Assembly (NCBI GenBank): GCA_017990305.1
Contig: JAGNOB010000095.1
Span: 1 to 6,799, forward strand
Origin: Leucobacter sp.
GTDB taxonomy: Bacteria > Actinomycetota > Actinomycetes > Actinomycetales > Microbacteriaceae
DNA length: 6,799 bases
Direction: 5' to 3'
The position numbers and the translations under genes are program-made. This document shows, one piece after another, positions 1 through 5,872 of this stretch. The notes beneath the pieces were generated by a model. That model saw nothing but the letters and a program-made list of their open reading frames with translations, was not told the origin of the DNA and did no database searches. How positions within the stretch are numbered: position 1 is the stretch's first letter; every line of letters starts with the position of its first letter.

Positions 1-243
1 CACCTCGACCGACGCGGCAGTCACCGAAGCAGGAACCTCGGTGCCGCCTGGACCGAGCGGCAGCGTCGCGGGAAGCTCGAAGAACGTAGCAGAGACATGG
101 TGTGGCCCTGGGCTGAGCATGCGGGCCGTGCTCGCGACGAAGTCGACAGCGATTGCCACGATAATTGCAGCGCCGAGCAGCATGAGGATCACCAGTGCGA
201 CACGGTCGGCCTTGGCGGGGCGGTAAGCGGAATGAACTGTCAT
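1..243 (-). CDS. Membrane protein of unknown function, N-terminal part (gene runs off the left edge)
   Basis: This frame is open from an ATG at 243 down to the window edge with no stop, giving the first 81 residues. The protein begins with a short basic stretch (residues 8-14 contain R8, K11 and R14). One strongly hydrophobic helix follows at about residues 15-37, and after it a Pro/Gly/Val-rich stretch with the motif PLGPGG at 62-67. The start is supported by an AAGGA ribosome binding site 10 bases upstream (258-254). The layout (short basic head, first membrane helix, then a probably extracytoplasmic loop) suits a small multi-pass membrane protein. It faintly recalls actinobacterial DUF2975-type proteins, which are often followed by a small XRE-type regulator gene, but too little is visible to assign a family. 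It is divergent from clpC, with a TATCG repeat cluster upstream that may be its operator. I am fairly sure that it is a gene; its function is unknown. Confidence 0.72.
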   Translation of the reverse strand, partial: MTVHSAYRPAKADRVALVILMLLGAAIIVAIAVDFVASTARMLSPGPHHVSATFFELPATLPLGPGGTEVPASVTAASVEV

Positions 244-253
244 GTGGTGTGCG

Positions 254-258
254 TCCTT
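254..258 (-). promoter_or_regulatory. Ribosome binding site of the left-edge membrane protein gene
   Basis: The minus strand reads AAGGA here, 10 bases before the ATG at 243. The spacing is a little long but usable. It is the main support for the chosen start besides the ATG itself and the membrane helix that begins soon after. Confidence 0.5.
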
Positions 259-322
259 GGCTGGCAGTGGAGCGTCGGTCGGGGTGCCGCGCAGGGAAGC
301 CGCCGGCGACGCTCGTCGAAGC

Positions 323-356
323 ATATCGATTATCGTTGTTATCGCTTATCGATAAG
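323..356. promoter_or_regulatory. AT-rich cluster of TATCG repeats, probable operator
   Basis: Four copies of WTATCG start at 323, 330, 339 and 346, spaced 7, 9 and 7 bases. They form two 13-base direct repeats (323-335 and 339-351, matching WTATCGNTTATCG) separated by three bases. The last copy is extended into a perfect 12-base palindrome, CTTATCGATAAG (345-356). The surrounding 60 bases (321-380) are about 35 percent GC by count, far below the neighbouring genes. The cluster lies 80-113 bases upstream of the minus-strand membrane protein ATG and about 180 bases upstream of clpC. Repeated half-sites in an AT-rich pocket between divergent genes suggest a transcription factor operator, more likely for the membrane gene. 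The regulator is not identifiable from this window. Confidence 0.5.
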
Positions 357-433
357 TTAATTGTGTGCGGTATGAATTGTCAAGCCAAGGGTTTCTCCGC
401 ATTCGTACGGCCTAGCGAGTACCGATCCCGCGC

Positions 434-451
434 GTCACGCCTCTGGCGAAC
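434..451 (+). promoter_or_regulatory. ClgR-type operator upstream of clpC
   Basis: The sequence has CGC at 438-440 and GCG at 446-448 separated by five bases, followed by AAC. It matches the Corynebacterium ClgR consensus as I recall it (WNNWCGCYNANRGCGWWS) at all but two defined positions: G instead of W at 434 and C instead of A at 443. ClgR is an XRE-family activator that controls clpC, clpP1P2 and related genes in actinobacteria, so this is the site expected in front of clpC. It lies 84 bases before the start codon. No HspR (HAIR), CIRCE or CtsR type site was seen. Confidence 0.6.
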
Positions 452-478
452 ACGGCCCCACATGTCTCCCGGGGCGCG

Positions 479-484
479 TAGCCT
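479..484 (+). promoter_or_regulatory. Candidate -10 element of the clpC promoter
   Basis: TAGCCT fits the actinobacterial TANNNT pattern. A start point about seven bases downstream (near 491) would give a leader of roughly 44 bases that contains the strong ribosome binding site. The corresponding -35 position (about 456-461) is CCCCAC, far from consensus. The ClgR-like site would be centred about 48 bases upstream of the start point, a usual place for an activator that compensates for a poor -35. This is inference from spacing only. Confidence 0.35.
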
Positions 485-522
485 GGGTCTATCGGCGGAT
501 CCACACTCCGTGCGAACCGTCA

Positions 523-528
523 AGGAGG
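523..528 (+). promoter_or_regulatory. Strong ribosome binding site of clpC
   Basis: AGGAGG, a perfect Shine-Dalgarno core, lies six bases before the ATG at 535. It fixes the clpC start and contrasts with the three genes at the right end of the window, which have no visible leader or Shine-Dalgarno sequence. Confidence 0.85.
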
Positions 529-534
529 GTATAG

Positions 535-3060
535 ATGTTTGAGAGATTCACTGACCGCGCTCGTCGCGTGATCGTGCTCGCCCAGGAAGAGGCGAAGCTG
601 CTCAACCACAACTACATTGGTACTGAGCACATCCTGCTCGGCCTCATTCACGAGGGCGAGGGTGTCGCGGCGAAAGCTCTTGAGCAGCTCGACATCTCAC
701 TCGACGCTGTGCGCGCACAGGTCACCGAAATCATCGGGACCGGTCAGCAGCCGCCGTCGGGCCATATTCCGTTTACGCCGCGTGCGAAGAAGATGCTTGA
801 GCTGAGCCTGCGCGAGTCGCTGCAGCTCGGACACAACTACATCGGTACTGAGCACATCCTGCTCGGCCTCATTCGTGAGGGCGAGGGCGTCGCCGCTCAG
901 GTGCTCGTCAAGCTCGGTGCTGACCTCAACCGCGTCCGCCAGGCCGTGATCCAGCTCCTCTCGGGCTACCAGGCAGGCAAGGAAAGCGCGACCGTTGGTG
1001 CCCCCGAGGCCGGCGAAGCTCCCAAGGGCTCGCAGGTACTCGACCAGTTCGGCCGCAACCTCACTCAGGCAGCTCGCGAGGGCAAGCTTGACCCCGTCAT
1101 CGGGCGTGAGAAAGAGGTCGAGCGGGTCATGCAGATCCTCTCGCGCCGCTCGAAGAACAACCCCGTACTGATCGGTGAGCCCGGCGTCGGCAAGACCGCC
1201 GTTGTCGAGGGGCTCGCTCAGGCCATCATCAAGGGTGAAGTCCCCGAGACGCTGAAGGACAAGCAGGTCTACGTGCTTGACCTCTCGTCGATGATCGCAG
1301 GTAGCCGCTACCGCGGTGACTTCGAGGAGCGCCTGAAGAAGGTCACCAAGGAGATCCGTAACCGCGGCGACATCATCATCTTCATCGATGAGATCCACAC
1401 GCTTGTCGGCGCTGGTGCTGCGGAGGGCGCGATCGACGCAGCGAACATTCTCAAGCCGATGCTCTCGCGCGGCGAGCTGCAGACCATCGGTGCGACCACA
1501 CTCGATGAGTTCCGCAAGCACTTCGAGAAGGACGCGGCGCTTGAGCGTCGCTTCCAGTCGATCATGGTGAACGAGCCGTCGCTCCCGCACTCGATCAACA
1601 TCCTGAAGGGGCTTCGCGACCGCTACGAGGCGCACCACAAGGTCTCGATCACCGACGGCGCTATCGTCGCCGCTGTCAACCTCGCGGATCGCTACGTGCA
1701 GGATCGCTTCCTCCCGGACAAGGCCATCGACCTGATCGACGAGGCAGGCGCACGCCTCCGCCTCTCGATCCTCTCGAGCCCGCCCGAGCTGCGCGAATTC
1801 GACGAGAAGATCGCCGTTGTCCGCGCCGATAAGGAGCAGGCAATCGAGGCGCAGGACTTTGAGAAGGCCGCGAACAAGCGCGACGAGGAAAAGAAGCTCA
1901 TCGCCGAACGTCTCCGCCTTGAGAAGCAGTGGCGTGCGGGCGATGTCGCGACGAACGCTGAGGTTGATGAGGGACTCATCGCCGAGGTGCTCGCGCAGGC
2001 GACCGGTATTCCCGTCTTCAAGCTCACCGAGGAAGAGACCTCGCGTCTCCGCTTCATGGAAGATGCCCTGCACCAGCGGGTCATCGGCCAGAACGAGGCC
2101 ATCTCGGCGCTCGCGAAGACGATCCGCCGCCAGCGTGCTGGCCTGAAGGATCCGAAGCGCCCCTCTGGCTCGTTCATCTTCGCTGGCCCCACGGGTGTCG
2201 GCAAGACCGAGCTCGCGAAGGCACTCGCGGAGTTCCTGTTCGACGACGAGGATGCGCTCATCTCGCTCGACATGTCCGAGTACGGCGAGAAGCACACCGT
2301 TTCGCGCCTGTTCGGTGCCCCTCCCGGGTTCGTCGGCTTCGAAGAGGGCGGCCAGCTCACCGAGAAGGTCCGCCGCAAGCCATTCTCAGTCGTACTGTTC
2401 GACGAGATCGAGAAGGCGCACCCCGACATCTTCAACTCGCTGTTGCAGGTGCTCGAGGAGGGTCGTCTCACCGACGGCCAGGGCCGCGTTGTCGACTTCA
2501 AGAACACCGTCATCATCATGACTACGAACCTCGGTTCCTCGGCGATCGCCGGCGGCCCCGTCGGGTTCCAGCTCGAGGGTGACTCGCAGGTCGGCTACGA
2601 GACGATGAAGGGCAAGGTCAACGAGGAGCTCAAGAAGCACTTCAAGCCCGAGTTCCTCAACCGTGTCGATGACACGATCGTCTTCCCGCAGCTCTCGAAG
2701 CCCGAGCTGCTGCAGATCGTCGACCTGTTCGTGAAGCAGCTCAAGGATCGCCTGCTCGACCGCGATATGTACATCGAGGTCTCGCCGGAGGCTCGCGAGC
2801 GTCTGTCCGAGATCGGGTACGACCCGACACTCGGCGCACGTCCGCTTCGCCGTGCGATTCAGCGCGAGATCGAGGATCGACTCTCGGAGCAGATCCTCGG
2901 CGCAGAACTGCTCGCGGGCGACACCGTCATGGTGGATCTCGAGGACGGCAAGTTCACGTTCGTGACGAAGCGCGACACGGAGAAGTCGCACGGCGAGGCT
3001 TCGGCGGCTGCAGCTGCGGCTGCTGCCTCGACTGGGATCACTCCAGGCCAGGGCGAGTAA
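535..3060 (+). CDS. clpC: ATP-dependent Clp protease ATP-binding subunit ClpC
   Basis: ClpC is a cytoplasmic hexameric AAA+ unfoldase that feeds proteins into the ClpP peptidase. The protein has 841 residues, the normal size for actinobacterial ClpC1. Two Clp N-repeats lie at about 3-50 and 78-125. The first AAA+ domain has Walker A GEPGVGKT (214-221), pore tyrosine Y259, Walker B D285-E286 and arginines R338-R339. A UVR-type middle domain spans about 424-460. The second AAA+ domain has Walker A GPTGVGKT (551-558), pore loop GFVGF (598-602), Walker B D623-E624, arginine finger R710 and the sensor-2 motif GAR (767-769). VGF at 676-678 is the probable ClpP-binding loop. The tail is an alanine run (824-831) followed by a Gly/Pro-rich end, probably disordered. 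The start is fixed by AGGAGG six bases upstream. A ClgR-type site lies upstream and a strong terminator follows, so it appears to be transcribed alone. F2, R10, F80 and E89, used by cyclomarin-type antibiotics in Mycobacterium tuberculosis ClpC1, are all present. Confidence 0.98.
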   Translation: MFERFTDRARRVIVLAQEEAKLLNHNYIGTEHILLGLIHEGEGVAAKALEQLDISLDAVRAQVTEIIGTGQQPPSGHIPFTPRAKKMLELSLRESLQLGHNYIGTEHILLGLIREGEGVAAQVLVKLGADLNRVRQAVIQLLSGYQAGKESATVGAPEAGEAPKGSQVLDQFGRNLTQAAREGKLDPVIGREKEVERVMQILSRRSKNNPVLIGEPGVGKTAVVEGLAQAIIKGEVPETLKDKQVYVLDLSSMIAGSRYRGDFEERLKKVTKEIRNRGDIIIFIDEIHTLVGAGAAEGAIDAANILKPMLSRGELQTIGATTLDEFRKHFEKDAALERRFQSIMVNEPSLPHSINILKGLRDRYEAHHKVSITDGAIVAAVNLADRYVQDRFLPDKAIDLIDEAGARLRLSILSSPPELREFDEKIAVVRADKEQAIEAQDFEKAANKRDEEKKLIAERLRLEKQWRAGDVATNAEVDEGLIAEVLAQATGIPVFKLTEEETSRLRFMEDALHQRVIGQNEAISALAKTIRRQRAGLKDPKRPSGSFIFAGPTGVGKTELAKALAEFLFDDEDALISLDMSEYGEKHTVSRLFGAPPGFVGFEEGGQLTEKVRRKPFSVVLFDEIEKAHPDIFNSLLQVLEEGRLTDGQGRVVDFKNTVIIMTTNLGSSAIAGGPVGFQLEGDSQVGYETMKGKVNEELKKHFKPEFLNRVDDTIVFPQLSKPELLQIVDLFVKQLKDRLLDRDMYIEVSPEARERLSEIGYDPTLGARPLRRAIQREIEDRLSEQILGAELLAGDTVMVDLEDGKFTFVTKRDTEKSHGEASAAAAAAAASTGITPGQGE
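607..668 (+). repeat. First copy of a near-identical 62-base repeat inside clpC
   Basis: This segment and 832-893 agree at 58 of 62 bases, with a perfect 31-base run (619-649 against 844-874). Both encode the [14 protein letters not shown] core of the two Clp N-repeats. The repeat unit is 225 bases, in frame. Confidence 0.85.
832..893 (+). repeat. Second copy of the 62-base repeat inside clpC
   Basis: This is the partner of 607-668. The protein duplication is ancient and general in ClpC, but the matching codon choice over about 20 codons is closer than protein conservation alone requires. Confidence 0.85.
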
Positions 3061-3074
3061 CTTACGCGCATACG

Positions 3075-3103
3075 GGGGCTCGGCGTTACGCCGGGCCCCT
3101 TTT
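3075..3103 (+). terminator. Intrinsic terminator of clpC, overlapping the ogt 3' end
   Basis: An 11-pair stem is formed by GGGGC-T-CGGCG (3075-3085) and CGCCG-G-GCCCC (3089-3099), all Watson-Crick except one G-U pair. It has a three-base loop TTA (3086-3088) and is followed by TTTT (3100-3103). It begins 15 bases after the clpC stop. On the minus strand the loop bases are the TAA stop codon of ogt, so the upstream arm of the hairpin in the ogt transcript is coding sequence. In that direction no T-run follows, so it should stop transcripts efficiently only from the clpC side. Confidence 0.9.
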
Positions 3104-3685
3104 GCGTGCCTGCGGCATGCGCGGTGCGCCTTCGTGTGCAAGCAGACTGTCCTTGATAGCTCGGCCGAACAGATACTTGCCGAGGCTGCCGTCTGCCCGC
3201 ACCACCCGGTGACACGGGATAATGAGGGCGATCAGGTTGACGGCGCACACCGAAGCCGCAGCTCGGACCGCAGCTGGCCTGCCAGCGCGATCAGCGAGTT
3301 CGGAGTACGTCACTGCCTGCCCCGCTTCCACGGTGCGGAGCGCGTCCCAGACCTCTCGCCGAAACGGGGTCTCGCGTTGTGAGACGCTGAGTGTATCGAT
3401 AGCGGCGACATCGCCAGCGGCGTAGGCCCTGAGTGCGGTCGGGATGGACCCGTCTGCGGTTTCCGCGTCAGCTATCCCGCGGGCCGTGAGATCTGGAGCG
3501 CTCCCCTGCAGGCGCTGCCAGAGCAGGTCGCCCGATACCCCTGCTGCTGCATGCGGATGGCGTTCCCGTGAGGTTGTGGGGGTGGCGAATCCCGCAGCGC
3601 GAACGACGTTGTCCTCCTGGCTCCAAATCGTGAGGAACGGATGGCCGACGATGTCGACGGTGACGTGTGCGAGTGGGGTGCTCAT
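3086..3685 (-). CDS. ogt: Methylated-DNA--protein-cysteine S-methyltransferase (Ogt/MGMT)
   Basis: This suicide repair protein transfers the alkyl group from O6-alkylguanine (and O4-alkylthymine) to its own cysteine. It has 199 residues. An N-terminal domain of low conservation is followed by the catalytic DNA-binding domain from about 107. The active site is PCHRV with C158. By counting back from the cysteine, R141 corresponds to the human arginine finger R128, N150 to human N137 and Y127 to human Y114. E185 in LLAHEG completes the Cys-His-Glu relay. One oddity is that the usual NPxP stretch before the active site reads NLIA here (150-153). The ATG at 3685 is chosen because it overlaps the stop of the upstream Ada-AlkA gene (ATGA) and has AAAGGAG five bases before it. 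The same frame is open further upstream, but that is inside the Ada-AlkA gene. It is co-transcribed and probably translationally coupled with that gene. Confidence 0.95.
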   Translation of the reverse strand: MSTPLAHVTVDIVGHPFLTIWSQEDNVVRAAGFATPTTSRERHPHAAAGVSGDLLWQRLQGSAPDLTARGIADAETADGSIPTALRAYAAGDVAAIDTLSVSQRETPFRREVWDALRTVEAGQAVTYSELADRAGRPAAVRAAASVCAVNLIALIIPCHRVVRADGSLGKYLFGRAIKDSLLAHEGAPRMPQARKRGPA

Positions 3686-5286
3686 GCTGACTCCTTTGTC
3701 CCCGCACTGGCGAGGAAGTCGGCCCAGAGAAACTGGGTTGCGTAGCCCCGGTACGGGCGCCACGGTTCGGCGATCTGCACGGCCTCCCTGGGGTTGTCGA
3801 CCCCGAGGGCGCGGCGGAGGATGAGGTCGCCTGATGGATATGCGTCGGGGTCTCCCAAAGCCCGCATCGCGATGAGCTCAACGGTCCAGGGGCCGATGCC
3901 GCGCAGCGCGAGCAGTTCCGTTCTGGCGTGCTTGCGGTCGGCCCCTGGGCCGAGGTCAAGTCCCGCGGTCAGCGCCTGAGCCAGCACACTGAGCGTCGTC
4001 GCACGTGCCCCGGTGATCCCCAAGATCGCTCGAAGCGATTCGGGAGCTTCAGCCGCGATCCGTGCCGCGGAAATGCGGCCGGCAAATCGGTGACCTGGAG
4101 CGCCTCCTGACACTGTGTCCGCGAATGCGGCTACGAGTCTGCCCTGCAGGGTGCGCGCGCCGGCAAGCGTGACCTGCTGGCCGAGGACGGTTGCCAAAGC
4201 GAACTCGTGCGGCTCTCGTGCACCGGGCAATCTGAGGCCCGGCCTCGCCTTGACGAGCGGGGCGAGCAGCGGGTGCGGTGACAGGGCTGCGGCAATCCGG
4301 TGCGGGTCCGCTGCGACGTCGAGCATGCGTCTCACCAGTTGGATCGCGGGCATCGTGTCGGCGAGGCTCGGCAGGGTCAACACCACTGGCAGACCAAGCG
4401 TCCCGTGTTCTTGCACGGTGACAGGTGGCACGTCGCCCCAGGCGATTTCGACGCTGGCGGTGCCACCCGGTACATCGAGCGCGTGGGCCGTTGTGAGGGC
4501 AATCTCACTGACCTCGTCGCGGCCAGGAATTGCGTGCGCGGCGAGGAAAGCTCGGGTCGCTACTCCGTCGAAGGGCGCGCGTGTTTGCAGCCGCAGCGCG
4601 AGTCGCGGGAGCTCCGTTGAAACCGGACCGCCTTCTGTCGTCTGGCCCGAGACTCCCGTGCGACGCTCCAGGGCAGAGGGAGCGACGCCGAACTCCTCGC
4701 GCATCGTCTCACCGAACTGGCGGATACTGCCGAAGCCTGACGCGAATGCGATGTCCGTGAGCGGGAGCGCGGTCTGCTCGATCAGCGTCCGTGCGGCGTG
4801 AGCCCTCCTGGTGCGCGCGAGTTGCAGCGGCGTTGCCCCGATTTCGTCCAGAAGCATCCGCCTGAGGTGCCGCTCGCTCACTGCGAGCTCGCGGGCGAGT
4901 CCCGCGACACCCAGTTCGTCGACAGCGCCGTCGCGAATTCGTCGCACTGCGCGCGCAACGAGGTCGCTCCGATGATCCCAGTCCCTGCTGCCGGGCAACG
5001 CGTCTGGACGGCAGCGCTTGCATGCTCGGAACCCCGCGGCGACGCATGCTGCTGCGGTCGGAAAGAATCGGCAGTTCTCCGGCTTCGGCTTTCGCGCGGG
5101 GCACGACGGTCGGCAGTAGATACCCGTGCTCGTGACACCGAGATAGAACCGGCCGTCCCAACGCGCATCTCGGCCCGAGGCAGCGCGATAGCAGGCATCG
5201 AAGCTGAGGGGGAGTGTGGGCGAAGAGGAAGTCACGGAATCATTCTGCCCGGAGTGAGGCGACCCACGCGCGCGGAATTCGGACAT
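3682..5286 (-). CDS. alkA: Ada-AlkA fusion: methylphosphotriester-sensing regulator and 3-methyladenine DNA glycosylase
   Basis: This 534-residue protein joins the sensor half of E. coli Ada to AlkA. The Ada zinc domain is at about 28-100, with ligands C58, C62, C89 and C92; C58 in YCRPSC is the expected acceptor of methyl from phosphotriesters. An AraC-type DNA-binding domain at about 105-207 has two helix-turn-helix units (about 124-145 and 174-200). An AlkA N-terminal domain begins near 228. The HhH-GPD glycosylase domain follows, with hairpin motif LRGIGPWTVE (461-470) and catalytic aspartate D487 in PSGD. It removes alkylated bases such as 3-methyladenine, and the methylated Ada part probably activates its own operon. 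The layout matches the M. tuberculosis Ada-AlkA/ogt pair (Rv1317c-Rv1316c). The methyltransferase domain absent here is supplied by ogt, which overlaps by ATGA. The start is uncertain: ATG at 5286 is used, but GTG at 5235 (517 residues) is nearer the conserved LSFDACYRA. Neither has a clear ribosome binding site. Confidence 0.95.
   Translation of the reverse strand: MSEFRARGSPHSGQNDSVTSSSPTLPLSFDACYRAASGRDARWDGRFYLGVTSTGIYCRPSCPARKPKPENCRFFPTAAACVAAGFRACKRCRPDALPGSRDWDHRSDLVARAVRRIRDGAVDELGVAGLARELAVSERHLRRMLLDEIGATPLQLARTRRAHAARTLIEQTALPLTDIAFASGFGSIRQFGETMREEFGVAPSALERRTGVSGQTTEGGPVSTELPRLALRLQTRAPFDGVATRAFLAAHAIPGRDEVSEIALTTAHALDVPGGTASVEIAWGDVPPVTVQEHGTLGLPVVLTLPSLADTMPAIQLVRRMLDVAADPHRIAAALSPHPLLAPLVKARPGLRLPGAREPHEFALATVLGQQVTLAGARTLQGRLVAAFADTVSGGAPGHRFAGRISAARIAAEAPESLRAILGITGARATTLSVLAQALTAGLDLGPGADRKHARTELLALRGIGPWTVELIAMRALGDPDAYPSGDLILRRALGVDNPREAVQIAEPWRPYRGYATQFLWADFLASAGTKESA
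3691..3697 (-). promoter_or_regulatory. Ribosome binding site of ogt inside the Ada-AlkA gene
   Basis: The minus strand reads AAAGGAG five bases before the ogt ATG, within the last codons of the upstream gene. It decides the ogt start and supports coupled translation of the pair. Confidence 0.8.
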
Positions 5287-5322
5287 CGCGGTCGGGGGAT
5301 GTGTGCGCACTAGACTTTGTCC
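5287..5322. promoter_or_regulatory. Divergent control region between the repair operon and argA
   Basis: Only 36 bases separate the repair-operon ATG from the argA ATG, so the two promoters must overlap or one must lie inside a coding region. A perfect 8-base palindrome GTGCGCAC (5303-5310) sits directly against the argA -10 element. It is a candidate operator, perhaps for the Ada-AlkA protein, which has an AraC-type DNA-binding domain. No obvious minus-strand promoter could be picked; AGTCTAGT (5316-5309, minus) is a weak possibility. Confidence 0.4.
5311..5316 (+). promoter_or_regulatory. -10 element of a leaderless argA promoter
   Basis: TAGACT fits TANNNT, and exactly six bases separate it from the ATG at 5323. 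The start point would therefore fall on the A of the start codon. No Shine-Dalgarno sequence is present, which agrees with a leaderless mRNA. No good -35 hexamer was found. Confidence 0.6.
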
Positions 5323-5847
5323 ATGAGCATGAGCGATACCAGCGCCATCAACGTACGCCCAGCGACCACGCACGACGTTGCGAAGATCGTGGACCTGATG
5401 GAACCGCTCGTTGCCAGGCGAATTCTGCTCGGCAAGGACATGGTCGAGCTCTACGGTGCGGTTCCAGGGTTCATGGTTGCCGAGGACGCGGAGCAGCGTG
5501 TGATTGGCTATGGCGCGCTGCACGTCATGTGGGAGCACCTGGGCGAAGTGCGCACTCTCGGCGTCTCCGAGGAATATCTGGGCCGCGGTGTCGGCCGAGC
5601 GGTGCTGCTCGCGCTCGAGGAACGAGCGCGAAATCTCGGCCTGCAGCAGCTCTTCTGCCTGACGTTCGAGACCGAGTTTTTCGGTCGCAACGGCTTCTCT
5701 GAAGTTGGCGAAGATGCTGAACTCGTCGCTGCCGATGTCTACGCGGAACTGCTGCGCTCACACGACGAGGGCATTGCCGAGTTCCTCGACCTGGCACGGG
5801 TGAAACCGAATACCCTCGGCAACACCCGCATGTTGAAGCACCTGTAG
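5323..5847 (+). CDS. argA: Amino-acid N-acetyltransferase (N-acetylglutamate synthase, short GNAT type)
   Basis: This cytoplasmic enzyme makes N-acetylglutamate from acetyl-CoA and glutamate, the first step of arginine synthesis. The 174-residue protein is a single GNAT domain and lacks the amino-acid-kinase half of E. coli ArgA. It resembles M. tuberculosis ArgA (Rv2747): shared stretches include YGALHVMW near residues 64-71, the LTFETEFFGRNGF block, and the C-terminal EFLDL, VKPN and LGN-RML. The acetyl-CoA phosphate loop is R88-G-V-G-R-A93. The ATG at 5323 is chosen because it lies at the expected start point of a TAGACT promoter; ATG at 5329 is the alternative, and a TTG two codons upstream is unlikely. 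No arginine pathway gene is adjacent, so pathway membership rests on family resemblance. A related N-acetyltransferase function is possible but less likely. Confidence 0.88.
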   Translation: MSMSDTSAINVRPATTHDVAKIVDLMEPLVARRILLGKDMVELYGAVPGFMVAEDAEQRVIGYGALHVMWEHLGEVRTLGVSEEYLGRGVGRAVLLALEERARNLGLQQLFCLTFETEFFGRNGFSEVGEDAELVAADVYAELLRSHDEGIAEFLDLARVKPNTLGNTRMLKHL

Positions 5848-5860
5848 CCTAACCTCGGGG

Positions 5861-5866
5861 TACGCT
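5861..5866 (+). promoter_or_regulatory. -10 element of a leaderless promoter for the exported-domain protein gene
   Basis: TACGCT fits TANNNT and lies exactly six bases before the ATG at 5873, in the 25-base gap after the argA stop. There is no Shine-Dalgarno sequence. The gene may also be reached by read-through from argA, since no terminator separates them. Confidence 0.5.
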
Positions 5867-5872
5867 GAGCCC

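Noticed and set aside
345..356. Possible DnaA box in CTTATCGATAAG
   Set aside because: It shares TTATC with the DnaA box but lacks the CACA half, and no cluster of true boxes or replication gene is present.
195..542. A 115-codon plus-strand frame running from the left-edge gene into the clpC start
   Set aside because: It overlaps the left-edge gene's first codons on the other strand, crosses both regulatory sites and ends inside clpC. It has no ribosome binding site or domain.
697..2295. A 532-codon open frame on the minus strand across clpC
   Set aside because: It lies wholly antisense to a certain clpC, has no recognisable domain, and is the kind of long shadow frame that GC-rich codon use produces.
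3468..3959. A 163-codon minus-strand frame across the ogt/Ada-AlkA junction
   Set aside because: It overlaps both well-supported genes in another frame, and the translation is Ser/Arg/Pro-rich noise.
4115..4801. A 228-codon plus-strand frame opposite the Ada-AlkA gene
   Set aside because: It is antisense to a gene with intact catalytic motifs, and its Ser/Arg-rich composition is typical of a shadow frame.
5287..5538. Upstream extension of the Ada-AlkA frame to an ATG at 5538
   Set aside because: The extra 84 residues are antisense to argA, have no similarity to the family, and precede a normal Ada N-terminus.
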